DNA from: Candidatus Sumerlaeota bacterium
GTDB taxonomy: Bacteria; Sumerlaeota; Sumerlaeia; Sumerlaeales; Sumerlaeaceae
Direction: 5' to 3'
Assembly: GCA_012513815.1 (NCBI GenBank)
Contig: JAAZBM010000014.1
Coordinates: forward strand, 1-64,000
Length of the DNA: 64,000 nt
Under the pieces are notes generated by a model. The model did no database searches. It was not told the origin of the DNA and saw only the letters and a program-made list of their open reading frames with translations. How positions within the stretch are numbered: position 1 is the stretch's first letter; the number at the start of each line of letters is the position of its first letter. Made by a program: the position numbers and the translations under genes. Below are positions 9,749 to 18,832 of the stretch, in pieces.

Positions 9749-10744
9749 TTATGCACGAACTTGTTTTGCCCGTACCGAGGCGAATTGCGCCGCACGCTTC
9801 AGGGCGCAAATCATACTTGCCGGATTGGCCTTGCCCGTCCCGGCAATATCAAACGCTGTTCCGTGGTCAGGAGAAGTCCGAATGATGGGAAGTCCCATCG
9901 TAATGTTGACGCCATCATCAAAACCAACCGTTTTAACGGCCACTAGGCCTTGGTCATGATACATCGCGAGAACGATATCGAAGTCGCCCTGAATCTGACG
10001 ATGAAAGATAGTATCTGCCGACAATGGACCACAAGCACAGATGCCTTTCTGAACGGCTTGCCGCACGGCAGGCGCAATCACTACGATTTCTTCCTTTCCG
10101 AACTTTCCACCTTCGCCGGCATGAGGATTAAATCCGCAAACTGCAATTCGTGGATGTGCGATTCCCATGAACATTTGTCCCCAAGCATCGCACATTTGTA
10201 AAGTGTCGACAATCCCATCGATACGCAACATTGACGAAACTGAAGCAAGCCCAACGTGAATTGTTTCTAATACGACACGAACTCCACCGCCTTCGAGCAT
10301 CATGCGAACAGGTAAGTCCCCACACAAATGCGCGAGCAATTCTGTATGTCCGGGGAAATCATAACCAGCTTCGAACATGGCTTCCTTGTTGAGCGGTGCC
10401 GTACACATAGCAACTGCCTCGCCATTGAGAACCATCTTAGCTGCTGTACAAACTGCGGTATAGGCAAATGCGCCATTCGCGGCATGAACCTGTCCTGTCA
10501 GGTAATTTCCACGAGGAGAATCAATTGGTTCACGCCATATAACAGAATCCGTCATCAATCCGGTTACACGGGCGGCTTGCTCAATTACTGCGGCATCACC
10601 GACAAGGACGGGCGTACACATCGATTGTATTTCCGCATTATGTACAGCCATCAACGCGACCTCTGGGCCAACACCGCCGGGGTCACCAAGCGAAACAGCA
10701 ATACGAGGCAAATCGTTCTTAACGGCAGCTGATAACTCAATCAC
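9749..10744 (-). CDS. pdxA: 4-hydroxythreonine-4-phosphate dehydrogenase
   Basis: PdxA oxidises 4-phosphohydroxy-L-threonine with NAD+ in the DXP-dependent route to pyridoxal phosphate. The 331-residue length is normal. Diagnostic segments are GDPGGVGPEVAL at the N terminus, GHTELLA, HAGEGGKFG and the C-terminal metal and substrate motifs YHDQGL and TSPDHGTAFDIAG. The gene starts with GTG and overlaps the lysA stop by 4 bases (GTGA), so translation is coupled to lysA. A PLP-pathway enzyme next to a PLP-dependent decarboxylase makes metabolic sense. Confidence 0.96.
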   Translation of the reverse strand: MIELSAAVKNDLPRIAVSLGDPGGVGPEVALMAVHNAEIQSMCTPVLVGDAAVIEQAARVTGLMTDSVIWREPIDSPRGNYLTGQVHAANGAFAYTAVCTAAKMVLNGEAVAMCTAPLNKEAMFEAGYDFPGHTELLAHLCGDLPVRMMLEGGGVRVVLETIHVGLASVSSMLRIDGIVDTLQMCDAWGQMFMGIAHPRIAVCGFNPHAGEGGKFGKEEIVVIAPAVRQAVQKGICACGPLSADTIFHRQIQGDFDIVLAMYHDQGLVAVKTVGFDDGVNITMGLPIIRTSPDHGTAFDIAGTGKANPASMICALKRAAQFASVRAKQVRA

Positions 10745-12024
10745 AACAAACTCACTTCCTCATTGCACTCCGTGCGCAGCAAATCATCAACTGTCTCGCG
10801 GCGAACAATCATCGTGACTCTGTCCGAATCTTTCCAAAGTATCGGAGCACGTCCGATACTATTGTAATTGCTGCTCATGCTGTAGCCATACGCGCCAACA
10901 TCATGCAACAATAACAAGTCATTAATCTGTGGCAACGGCAATAGGCGAGGTGCCAGTAGCTCATACTGGTCTCGGGTAAAAACATCACCCGATTCGCAAA
11001 GTGGCCCGGCAACATTCAAAGGAATCTTTGGCATTCCCTCACGAGCAGGAATCGAAATCGCATGATACGAACCATACATCGCAGGACGCACCAAATCAAC
11101 AAAACCAGCGTCAACCATGACAAACGTTTGTCCGGGTCCTTTGGCATTGGTTGTTGTTTTCTTCACATCAGTCACACGAGTAACCAAAGTCACGGCAGGA
11201 GCGACAAAGTAACGTCCCGGCTCTAGTTCCAACTGAATCTCCGAACCAACCGCAGACGAAAGAATCGTCTTGACCTTCTGCAATGTTGGAATCAATACGG
11301 AATAGTCAACATCGGGTTGGTCTTCGTGATAGTTGTATGGCAGGCCTCCCCCTAAACTGAATATCCTGACGTCAGGAAGCAACGAAATCAATGAGGCAAA
11401 GTACTCGCCAAGACGACGCATATTAGTGAAGAATTCCGTTGGCTCCGCTCCGGTTCCAACATGAGCATGCAACATGACAATTTTGAATCTTGCCTCGTGG
11501 CAAGCACGAATGACATCAGGCAAATCATCAGGCCAAATACCATGTTTACTGCTTGGGCCGCCTGTATCACAGGCACTGACATGTCCGTGCCCAAAGCCGG
11601 GATTGACGCGAACGGCGACAGGACCTTGCCATCCCGCAGCCTTCAGGGCAGATATCATTCCCGCAGAACCGATATTGACAATCACGTTGTTGTCTGTCAC
11701 AGCACGCAATGCACTGTCACGAAAAACATCCGCCGTTAGTTGAATAACAGGCGGATTGGTTCCCGATGGAAATCCAGCCTTGAGTGCACGTAATACCTCA
11801 TTCCCTGAGACGCAATCGACCCACAGACCTGCCTTGCGCATTTCCTCAAGCACACGAGTGCAAGATAACGCCTTCATCGCATAGCGCAAATGAACTCCGG
11901 ATAATGCCGCGATTTTTTTGAGATCGCCGATCCTTTTACGCAACAATTCCGCGTCGATAATCCAGTAGGGTGTTCCGACTTTACTGGCAAGTGTTTCCAA
12001 TTCTTCAGTTTGATAATTACTCAT
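10741..12024 (-). CDS. lysA: Diaminopimelate decarboxylase
   Basis: LysA removes CO2 from meso-diaminopimelate in the last step of lysine synthesis, using PLP. The 427-residue protein has the fold-III decarboxylase layout: the PLP lysine in RYAMKAL (Lys51), the HAHVGTG segment, the phosphate-binding glycine stretch SLGGGLPYNY, ELEPGRYFVA, and the C-terminal active-site motif CESGDVF from the partner subunit. It starts 18 bp after the GH57 stop and overlaps pdxA, so these three form an operon. Other fold-III decarboxylases such as carboxynorspermidine decarboxylase are less likely given the motif set. Confidence 0.93.
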   Translation of the reverse strand: MSNYQTEELETLASKVGTPYWIIDAELLRKRIGDLKKIAALSGVHLRYAMKALSCTRVLEEMRKAGLWVDCVSGNEVLRALKAGFPSGTNPPVIQLTADVFRDSALRAVTDNNVIVNIGSAGMISALKAAGWQGPVAVRVNPGFGHGHVSACDTGGPSSKHGIWPDDLPDVIRACHEARFKIVMLHAHVGTGAEPTEFFTNMRRLGEYFASLISLLPDVRIFSLGGGLPYNYHEDQPDVDYSVLIPTLQKVKTILSSAVGSEIQLELEPGRYFVAPAVTLVTRVTDVKKTTTNAKGPGQTFVMVDAGFVDLVRPAMYGSYHAISIPAREGMPKIPLNVAGPLCESGDVFTRDQYELLAPRLLPLPQINDLLLLHDVGAYGYSMSSNYNSIGRAPILWKDSDRVTMIVRRETVDDLLRTECNEEVSLL

Positions 12025-12042
12025 CGAATGTGTTCATAACCT

Positions 12043-14436
12043 TTACGCTTCAACATACACCTTCAGCAGATTCCCCAAGCGTTTCATTTTTGTCTTCTGA
12101 TTCTCGTTCATACGAACATAGACTTGTTGTTTGAGGCGCCAGAAGACATTTTGGGCATGTGTGCAATCGGGTTTTGCGGGCAAGAAATCCGCAAGAGAGG
12201 CAAGTTTAGTGAACTCATCCAACAACTGTTCATCACGGGGAGACTCTGCCCATTTGTCCGCGACTTCAATCAACCGACTGCGCAAGAGAAACAACAACTC
12301 GTTTTCGTTGAGATAAATCTTCCCAGATTCTATCCATGTGGCAAGCATATCCAACTCTTTTTCATCAATCGTGCCGGGCGTTGTGATTTCCGCACGAAGC
12401 ATATCATTGACAAAACAGTCTGCCAATAGCTTGAGATGTTTTTGCAAAGGAAGTTGATAATCGCGCAACTTGTAGAGTAAGGGTTTGTTTTTCTCAAACT
12501 CATCACGAAGAACTGTGCGCAAATGCTCTTGTGACTTGCTTGCGAGCATATCGAGTACCTTGCCTTGGGCTTCCGGGCGCAAAGATTGTAGTGTGTAAAT
12601 ACATGATTCGGGGAAATACTGGCGAATGGTCGCTGGGATTTGCTCTATCGGCAAATCCTTGAATGTATCCAGTAATTCCTGAACGCCGCCCTCTGACTTT
12701 TCACGAACAGCGCAAATAACATCGAAGTTTGCTTCACCGAGCAAAACATATTCGCATTCTCCATAACCACGTGTCACTTTGGAATGAAGTATCGCACGGC
12801 CAATCATCAGGGATTCTCTTCTTGTGACATCGACCAAATCAACATTGAAGGCTCGAACATCACGATCCGAGAAACCCGGGCTAAACAACTCCATGATGCA
12901 GCGCTGCGCCACAACGCCGGTAAACGAGAACTGAGCATCCTTGACATGTTTCATATAAACACTTGCGCCATCGCCTTCCGACTCGATATTGCTCTGTGCC
13001 TCGGCTAAGCGCTCAAGAAACTCCGGTTCCAAATCGATGGAAAATACTTTCTTAACCAAGTCAATCACACGCGAAGCATAACGCAAAATCTGAACAGTCT
13101 CGATACCGGAAATATCATCAAAGAACCAACCACAGCTCGTGAACATGAGTTGCGCATGACGTTGAATCTCCATAAGCCGCAAGACTCTAATCTGCTCGGA
13201 TTCCATTGAAACTGACGGGGTGTAACGACGCAAGAAATTGTCTGCTGCAACTATGTCGTTCAAGACGTGAATATAGGAATCGCGTGCCTCCCACGGTGAC
13301 GACATCAACTCGCGTGATGCGTACTCGTACAGGGGCGCGGTCGCGTCACGCAACCAGTTGAGTGCTTCACGCAGTGGCGTCCGCCATTCCTGTGTCCAAC
13401 CGGGAGTATTGTTCAAGCGACAACCGCAATTTGAATGCCAACGTTCGACGCCATGCGCGCAACTCCATGAAGAAGGTTCAATCAGTTCGACTTCAAAGGA
13501 CGGCGGGAAAATCTCCAAGAACTCCGCATAGTTTGTCAGTTTTGCCTGATTGCTATTCTCGACATAATCCAATGCATAGGCCAAAGCCATCTCGCCGAAT
13601 TTGTGGTGATGCCCATAGCTTTCGCCATCAGTCGCAATATTGATGAGATAAGGCCGTCCGTTTGGGATGCTGTCATCGATTCGTCCCAACAATTTCTGTG
13701 CGAAACGGTCGCCGTCATTGAGCAAACCCTCAAACGCCACCGCTTGCGAAACGATATGGTCATAAAAAAACACTGCGATGCTTTTGCCCGATGGCAGCTT
13801 TACAAGATATGGCATACTCGAATCAATAGAGCCACCTAATGCGTCCTGCCATGGCATATTGTCTGCGCCAAGCGGGCGAACACGTTTGGCCTGAAATGGC
13901 GACAAAACGGTAAACTTAATTCCCTCTTCCGCCAGAATCTCAAGAGTCGCGGAATCCACAGCACATTCCGAAAGCCACATACCTTCGGGCATTCGTCCAA
14001 AACGCAACCTAAAATCTGCTATCCCCCAACGCACCTGTGTGCGTTTGTCGCGCATATTGGCCAGAGGCATAATGACGTGATTGTAAATCTGTGCCATTGC
14101 CGAACCATGCCCATCAAAACGCAACATACTTTGCGCATCGGCTTCCAAAATTCCTTCATAGGTTTCGGGAGCATTGACCTCCATCCAAGACAGCAAGGTC
14201 GGGCCAAAGTTGAAACTCATGGATGCGTAATTATTGACGATGGATTTGATATAGCCTCGTTTATCCAAAATACGCGCCGCCACATTCGGGCGATAACACT
14301 CGGCAGTAATGCGTTCATTCCAGTCATGATACGGAGCGGCAGACGGTTGTTCCTCAATTGTTTCCAACCAAGGATTCTCACGTGGAGGCTGATAAAAATG
14401 GCCGTGAATACAGATATAATTGTTTATCGACGACAT
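12043..14436 (-). CDS. Glycoside hydrolase family 57 protein with DUF3536-type C terminus
   Basis: The protein of about 797 residues opens with the GH57 signature CIHGHFYQPPRENPW, followed by a family 57 catalytic-domain pattern (GMWLSECAVDSATLEILAEEGIKFTVLSPFQA) and later GWFFDDISGIETVQILRYA, characteristic of the DUF3536 extension. GH57 enzymes act on alpha-glucans and related polymers, and this subgroup is commonly annotated only as hypothetical or alpha-amylase-like. I start at the ATG at 14436 (MSSINNY), which has GAGGAG 12 bp upstream. A longer start at 14487 would add 17 hydrophobic residues that do not fit the family. It is cytoplasmic and heads the lysA-pdxA operon. Confidence 0.85.
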   Translation of the reverse strand: MSSINNYICIHGHFYQPPRENPWLETIEEQPSAAPYHDWNERITAECYRPNVAARILDKRGYIKSIVNNYASMSFNFGPTLLSWMEVNAPETYEGILEADAQSMLRFDGHGSAMAQIYNHVIMPLANMRDKRTQVRWGIADFRLRFGRMPEGMWLSECAVDSATLEILAEEGIKFTVLSPFQAKRVRPLGADNMPWQDALGGSIDSSMPYLVKLPSGKSIAVFFYDHIVSQAVAFEGLLNDGDRFAQKLLGRIDDSIPNGRPYLINIATDGESYGHHHKFGEMALAYALDYVENSNQAKLTNYAEFLEIFPPSFEVELIEPSSWSCAHGVERWHSNCGCRLNNTPGWTQEWRTPLREALNWLRDATAPLYEYASRELMSSPWEARDSYIHVLNDIVAADNFLRRYTPSVSMESEQIRVLRLMEIQRHAQLMFTSCGWFFDDISGIETVQILRYASRVIDLVKKVFSIDLEPEFLERLAEAQSNIESEGDGASVYMKHVKDAQFSFTGVVAQRCIMELFSPGFSDRDVRAFNVDLVDVTRRESLMIGRAILHSKVTRGYGECEYVLLGEANFDVICAVREKSEGGVQELLDTFKDLPIEQIPATIRQYFPESCIYTLQSLRPEAQGKVLDMLASKSQEHLRTVLRDEFEKNKPLLYKLRDYQLPLQKHLKLLADCFVNDMLRAEITTPGTIDEKELDMLATWIESGKIYLNENELLFLLRSRLIEVADKWAESPRDEQLLDEFTKLASLADFLPAKPDCTHAQNVFWRLKQQVYVRMNENQKTKMKRLGNLLKVYVEA

Positions 14437-14577
14437 AAGATTCGTTGCTCCTCTATAACCGGCAAATATAGCAACTAACAACGACAATACCCGTTTTATT
14501 AGTGCTTAGTATTCTTTATAGTATTACCATATCTTAATTCGCAATTGACCTCAATATCCCATCGACCAAAAAGATTT

Positions 14578-17076
14578 TTAGCGAATGAATTTACGTAACC
14601 GTAGCCATGCAGCAATTCTGGACGAGCGCAAGAAAATAAACGAGAGAAGTGTCATCCACGTGATGAAAATACCAAAACAGAGAGAGCGTGGGGAGTATTC
14701 GACATACACATTCTGCTCCGGCATATCGCTCGGCAAAGCAATCCCAAGCAGACCACCATCGACCGGCAACGTTTTCAATTGTGTCCCATCATTCAGCTTG
14801 ACAATCCAACCGGGCGCATAGGGTTCCGCAATGGGCAAAATGCCGATGCCACTCTGTTTCATTCCTTTTACCTTTAGAACCGAGCTTCCTGACTTCCACG
14901 AAACCAAAGAAGACATAATGGGTTGCACACCGTTAGTGGCCCCCACCATCTTCGCATCGTCAGCCAAGACGACAAAGTCCTTTTCACCACCGTTTTTGAG
15001 GATATCGTTGACTCCGTCATCATTAGACGCAAGGACGAGATTCGCGCGATTGTGTACATAAGGACGCTGCGTTCCACCCCAACGCCAAAGATTCTCACGA
15101 GCTTTTTGATAGATTGGCTGCCAAGTACCGCCTTCAGGTTCTGCGCCACTGATAGTACGAGTATACGTCACCGCCATCAATTGCCCAAACCGAGCGCTAT
15201 TGTAACCAACAGTATCAAGCAGTTTCTTGTACGAATTCAGTTGTACGGTATGTTTGCCCTCAGGAACGCCAACCTTGTGTAGCATGTGCCTGAGTTCCTG
15301 ACGATGCTCATCAATCATGCGTAGAGGAAGATGTTTCGATTCTGAAAGTTCCTTGTAGTACTCCTGAAAGTTAAGCAGTTCCATGTAACGATCGAGGTAA
15401 TCAAAACGTATATAGTGATAGTTGATGACCAGTGGCACAATCAACGCCAACACCGCAAAAGCAATCCCGGTGTAGCTGCAATACCGACGAAGTCGCGCAG
15501 ATAAATCGTGTAATGGCATATACCGAGCCAAAGCGAGATTAAGTAAAAGTCCACTCAGTGCAGTCTGAAGTCCGTACTTACCAAACATGGCATGACGCTT
15601 GTATGCCATTTGTTCGGCATAGGTCGCGATATCCAAATTGACACCAAAATTGCGGTACCACGCAATGATAAAAACCGCGGCTCCCAGAGCCGTAATCAGT
15701 GTGATGAATAGACGAATTGCCGTCAAAATCTGCGGGTCTTTTCTTGCTGATGGAATTTCCGCCGGACGGTAACTCCAGTTCTTCGCATAATCAAGAATCA
15801 CCTCTAGGCCGTATGCGGCTAAAACAAGGAGCGCATAATTCGAGACAAACATCCACACACGTGGAGAGGCAAACGCTCCAAACCATGGAACCAAGTAATA
15901 GAAAAGCAGATGAAGTGGCGTGGCGTATCCCAATGCGAGCAGTAACGAAATAACAAGGCACATGGCAAGGAAAAGACGGTAACGGAACGAGCGTGTGGAG
16001 ACGAAGGCAAACAAGCACATCAGCAGAATCGGAATGCCAAGGAAATCACTGACATAGCGTGCCCCCCACGTGCCTGTGTAGGAATTTCCTGCCGCATGAA
16101 GTGTGGTCGGTTCGATAACCGAATCGCCCCACAAACCAGCCACGGCATACTCGGCCAGTTCCAAAACAGGATAACTATAATCTGTCGTTTCCTCATGAGT
16201 AAGTGTTGCCCAACTGTTGTTAGACGCAGACAAAATCTCCATGCTATGCAGCATCTGTATCGATGAGAACAACCCCAAAATAACTAAGGTTGCGCACAGC
16301 CATCTACACATAGCACGGATGGACATAATTTCCGGAGTACGTGAGAATGCAATCAATCCCGGATCGGGAGCACGCCACGCCCGAATCGCTAACGGAATTG
16401 TCATCAGGACAAAATGCGTTAAGCAGATAAGCACTGTGGCATAGAATACTTGAATATTCCCAACAAGCAACTGCATCGTCAGGCACAGCGCCAAAAGGCA
16501 CGATGGCCCCCCGCACCGCTTCCCGTCCTTAATGCAACGACGAATCAGCACAAGCGTTGCCGCCCATGCCCCCGGTGCCCAAGCAATGGTAATCATTTCT
16601 TGCAGTTGTCCGGCATATGTCAATGTGAGAAAATGACCGGAGAACATCAACGCCAACCCCGACCAGCCGGCAATGGCAATACGGAACCCGAGTGTACGTA
16701 GCCATGCCATCATACATATCGCGCCAACTGTCAAGGCCAAAACATACTGCATTGTGAAAGCGCTGTTAAACGGCAGAATAAAGTTCAGCCACTGGGACGG
16801 ATAAAATGGAAATAATGCATATGAGCCTATCATGGGGAAACCGAAAAACGCATAGGAATTCCAGATGGGAAGACGACCCTCTTTCAGAATACTCTGCCAC
16901 CCAAAAAGCTGCATGATGTAATCATGGTCCGTCGTTTCGATTCCGTAAAGCAAGTATTCCTTGCCAAGACCGGGGAAATATAATGCCAACGCAAATATAA
17001 GAAAGACAACTCCCCACACAACATACATTGCTGTGGTCGAGAGCCTCTGGTTCTTCACCCACTGTATTGACATCAT
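14578..17076 (-). CDS. YfhO-like polytopic membrane protein
   Basis: The 832-residue integral membrane protein has many hydrophobic segments spread over about 540 residues (first near 17-35), then a soluble region of about 230 residues and a final membrane segment near the C terminus (LCFGIFITWMTLLSFIFL). The layout, with the DHDYIMQLFGWQSILKEGRLPIWN motif region just after the first segment and a C-terminal extracytoplasmic domain, matches bacterial YfhO-type proteins, thought to be GT-C-fold glycosyltransferases acting on lipid-linked sugars. AGAGGA precedes the start. It is upstream of the GH57 gene on the same strand with a 141-bp gap. Donor and acceptor are unknown. Confidence 0.75.
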   Translation of the reverse strand: MMSIQWVKNQRLSTTAMYVVWGVVFLIFALALYFPGLGKEYLLYGIETTDHDYIMQLFGWQSILKEGRLPIWNSYAFFGFPMIGSYALFPFYPSQWLNFILPFNSAFTMQYVLALTVGAICMMAWLRTLGFRIAIAGWSGLALMFSGHFLTLTYAGQLQEMITIAWAPGAWAATLVLIRRCIKDGKRCGGPSCLLALCLTMQLLVGNIQVFYATVLICLTHFVLMTIPLAIRAWRAPDPGLIAFSRTPEIMSIRAMCRWLCATLVILGLFSSIQMLHSMEILSASNNSWATLTHEETTDYSYPVLELAEYAVAGLWGDSVIEPTTLHAAGNSYTGTWGARYVSDFLGIPILLMCLFAFVSTRSFRYRLFLAMCLVISLLLALGYATPLHLLFYYLVPWFGAFASPRVWMFVSNYALLVLAAYGLEVILDYAKNWSYRPAEIPSARKDPQILTAIRLFITLITALGAAVFIIAWYRNFGVNLDIATYAEQMAYKRHAMFGKYGLQTALSGLLLNLALARYMPLHDLSARLRRYCSYTGIAFAVLALIVPLVINYHYIRFDYLDRYMELLNFQEYYKELSESKHLPLRMIDEHRQELRHMLHKVGVPEGKHTVQLNSYKKLLDTVGYNSARFGQLMAVTYTRTISGAEPEGGTWQPIYQKARENLWRWGGTQRPYVHNRANLVLASNDDGVNDILKNGGEKDFVVLADDAKMVGATNGVQPIMSSLVSWKSGSSVLKVKGMKQSGIGILPIAEPYAPGWIVKLNDGTQLKTLPVDGGLLGIALPSDMPEQNVYVEYSPRSLCFGIFITWMTLLSFIFLRSSRIAAWLRLRKFIR

Positions 17077-17151
17077 TACCGTAATTCCTCTAAGCTTTTA
17101 GTACCCTCAATTGCGCCAATAATTGTCTTGTGCGCAATGCAGCCACACATG

Positions 17152-17559
17152 TCACTGCTCATCATTGTCTTCAGCGGCATCCGTATCGCCGACGTCAGTG
17201 GTAGAAACATCAGAGGGAAGAGCTTTCTTCAAGAGAGAGTTTATTTTGTCCGCATACTCAAATGAAGTATCCTCAACGAACGATAACTGCGGCACAACCC
17301 TCAAGATGACCGTGTGTGCCAGACGGGTTCGCAAAAATCCCTTGGCATGTTCCAGAGCGCTAAAGACTTCTTTTTTGTCCTGTTCACTGCCGTACACGCT
17401 AATCCAGACTTTGGCAAAAGACAAATCCGGTGCCGTTTTGACACCACTCACTGTAATCATTCTGTCCTGAAAACGGATATCCTTTGATTGCGCCAATACC
17501 TCTGACAACCCGGCTCGAATTTCCTCGTTAATGCGTTCTAAACGCGAATGTAGTGTCAT
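17152..17559 (-). CDS. rbfA: 30S ribosome-binding factor A
   Basis: RbfA binds the 30S subunit during late 16S rRNA maturation. The 135-residue protein shows the KH-like family pattern: LERINEEIRAGLSEVL, then DLSFAKVWISVYG and LRTRLAHTVILRVVPQLSFVEDTS, with an acidic tail. I use the ATG at 17559 (MTLHSRL) because AAGGA lies 9 bp upstream and it matches family N termini. The open frame extends 34 codons further up without homology. It is divergent from prfA, and is not beside nusA-infB where it often sits; nusA is at 60788. Confidence 0.93.
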   Translation of the reverse strand: MTLHSRLERINEEIRAGLSEVLAQSKDIRFQDRMITVSGVKTAPDLSFAKVWISVYGSEQDKKEVFSALEHAKGFLRTRLAHTVILRVVPQLSFVEDTSFEYADKINSLLKKALPSDVSTTDVGDTDAAEDNDEQ

Positions 17560-17595
17560 AATGTCATTCCTTGTACTGTTGCAATCTCTCTGATT

Positions 17596-17677
17596 CTTAA
17601 CGAAGAAATACAATCCGTCAATAGGAAGCGTCGTTAAGTTTATATTTATATTATTGTGCAATTAAAACTTCGTTAAG
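17596..17677. promoter_or_regulatory. Three copies of TCGTTAAG between rbfA and prfA
   Basis: The 135-bp divergent gap carries the octamer TCGTTAAG at 17631-17638 and 17670-17677 and its complement CTTAACGA at 17596-17603. The outer copies form a perfect 10-bp inverted repeat (CTTAACGAAG/CTTCGTTAAG). A 13-base match to the middle copy (7950-7962) stands upstream of the PilB gene. This could be a regulator site serving both divergent genes, but no regulator is known. Confidence 0.35.
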
Positions 17678-17694
17678 CGGTACTCTGAAAAGCT

Positions 17695-18783
17695 ATGTCT
17701 ACAATTGATTTTTCTAAACAGATTCATGAAGTCCAGGCGAAATTCGCCGAGGTTGAAGCGTCCCTGTCTTCGCCTGAGGTTGTCAACAATCCAGCCAAAT
17801 TACGTGAGAACAGCAAAATCCATGCTGACTTGGGCAAAATCGTGGAGAAATGGAACGAACTACAGGCCGCGGAACAGAATCTGGAGGGGGCTATCGATTT
17901 ACGCAATGACCCCGATCCCGAAATGGCTGCAATGGCTGAGATTGAGGCTGCCGAGGCAAAAGTTTTGCGGGACAAATTGGAGACGGAACTTCAGTTGCTC
18001 CTGTTGCCCGGAGACCCGCTTGATGAGCGTAATACCGTCTTTGAAATCCGCGCCGGTACAGGTGGGGAAGAGGCCGCTCTGTTTGCCTATGATTTGTTCA
18101 GAATGTACACGCACTATGCCGAACAGCGAGGATGGAAAGTTGAACTTCTTTCCAGTAGCGAGAGTGGTCTTAATGGATTCAAGGAAGTCATTTTCCTTGT
18201 CTCCGGTGACAAAGTCTATAGCAGATTGAAATTTGAGGCTGGCACACATCGCGTCCAGCGTGTCCCCGAAACAGAAGCGCAAGGACGTATTCACACAAGT
18301 GCAGCCACCGTGGCGGTATTGCCCGAAGCCGAAGAAGTTGACGTCGAGATTCGCCCAACCGATTTGAGAATTGATGTTTTTCACAGTGGTGGCCCCGGCG
18401 GACAAAGCGTCAACACAACGGACTCGGCCGTGCGTATCACGCACTTGCCGACAGGTTTGGTTGTTAGCTGTCAGGATGAAAAGAGCCAGTTGAAAAACAA
18501 AGCCAAGGCTCTGAAGGTCTTGCGCTCTCGTCTGCTCGAAGCCGAAATGGAAAAGCAACAGAACGCTATTTCCGGTATGCGCCGGAAGATGGTTGGAAGT
18601 GGTGACAGAAGCGAACGCATCCGCACTTACAATTTTCCACAGAATCGTCTGACCGACCACAGAATTAACCTGACACTCTATAGTTTAGACAGAATCATGG
18701 AAGGTGACCTTGATACGGTTCTTGACAGTTTGATTTCCGAAGATCAAATGCAGCGACTTCAAAGCCTTATCACAGAGGAATAA
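17695..18783 (+). CDS. prfA: Peptide chain release factor 1
   Basis: RF1 reads UAA and UAG stop codons and triggers peptide release. The 362-residue length is standard. The catalytic GGQ is at residues 235-237 within [21 protein letters not shown]. The codon-reading tripeptide is of the PxT type ([13 protein letters not shown]), which marks RF1; RF2 would have SPF. The downstream FtsW-like gene follows after 49 bp. There is no obvious ribosome-binding site before the ATG. Confidence 0.97.
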   Translation: MSTIDFSKQIHEVQAKFAEVEASLSSPEVVNNPAKLRENSKIHADLGKIVEKWNELQAAEQNLEGAIDLRNDPDPEMAAMAEIEAAEAKVLRDKLETELQLLLLPGDPLDERNTVFEIRAGTGGEEAALFAYDLFRMYTHYAEQRGWKVELLSSSESGLNGFKEVIFLVSGDKVYSRLKFEAGTHRVQRVPETEAQGRIHTSAATVAVLPEAEEVDVEIRPTDLRIDVFHSGGPGGQSVNTTDSAVRITHLPTGLVVSCQDEKSQLKNKAKALKVLRSRLLEAEMEKQQNAISGMRRKMVGSGDRSERIRTYNFPQNRLTDHRINLTLYSLDRIMEGDLDTVLDSLISEDQMQRLQSLITEE

Positions 18784-18832
18784 TTGATTTCGACATCGGA
18801 ATTAAGCCTGAAAAGCGGGAAATATAATCATA

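Noticed and set aside
17899-18660. 253-codon open frame on the minus strand opposite prfA
   Set aside because: It is antisense to the conserved RF1 core and has no start signals or recognisable domains.
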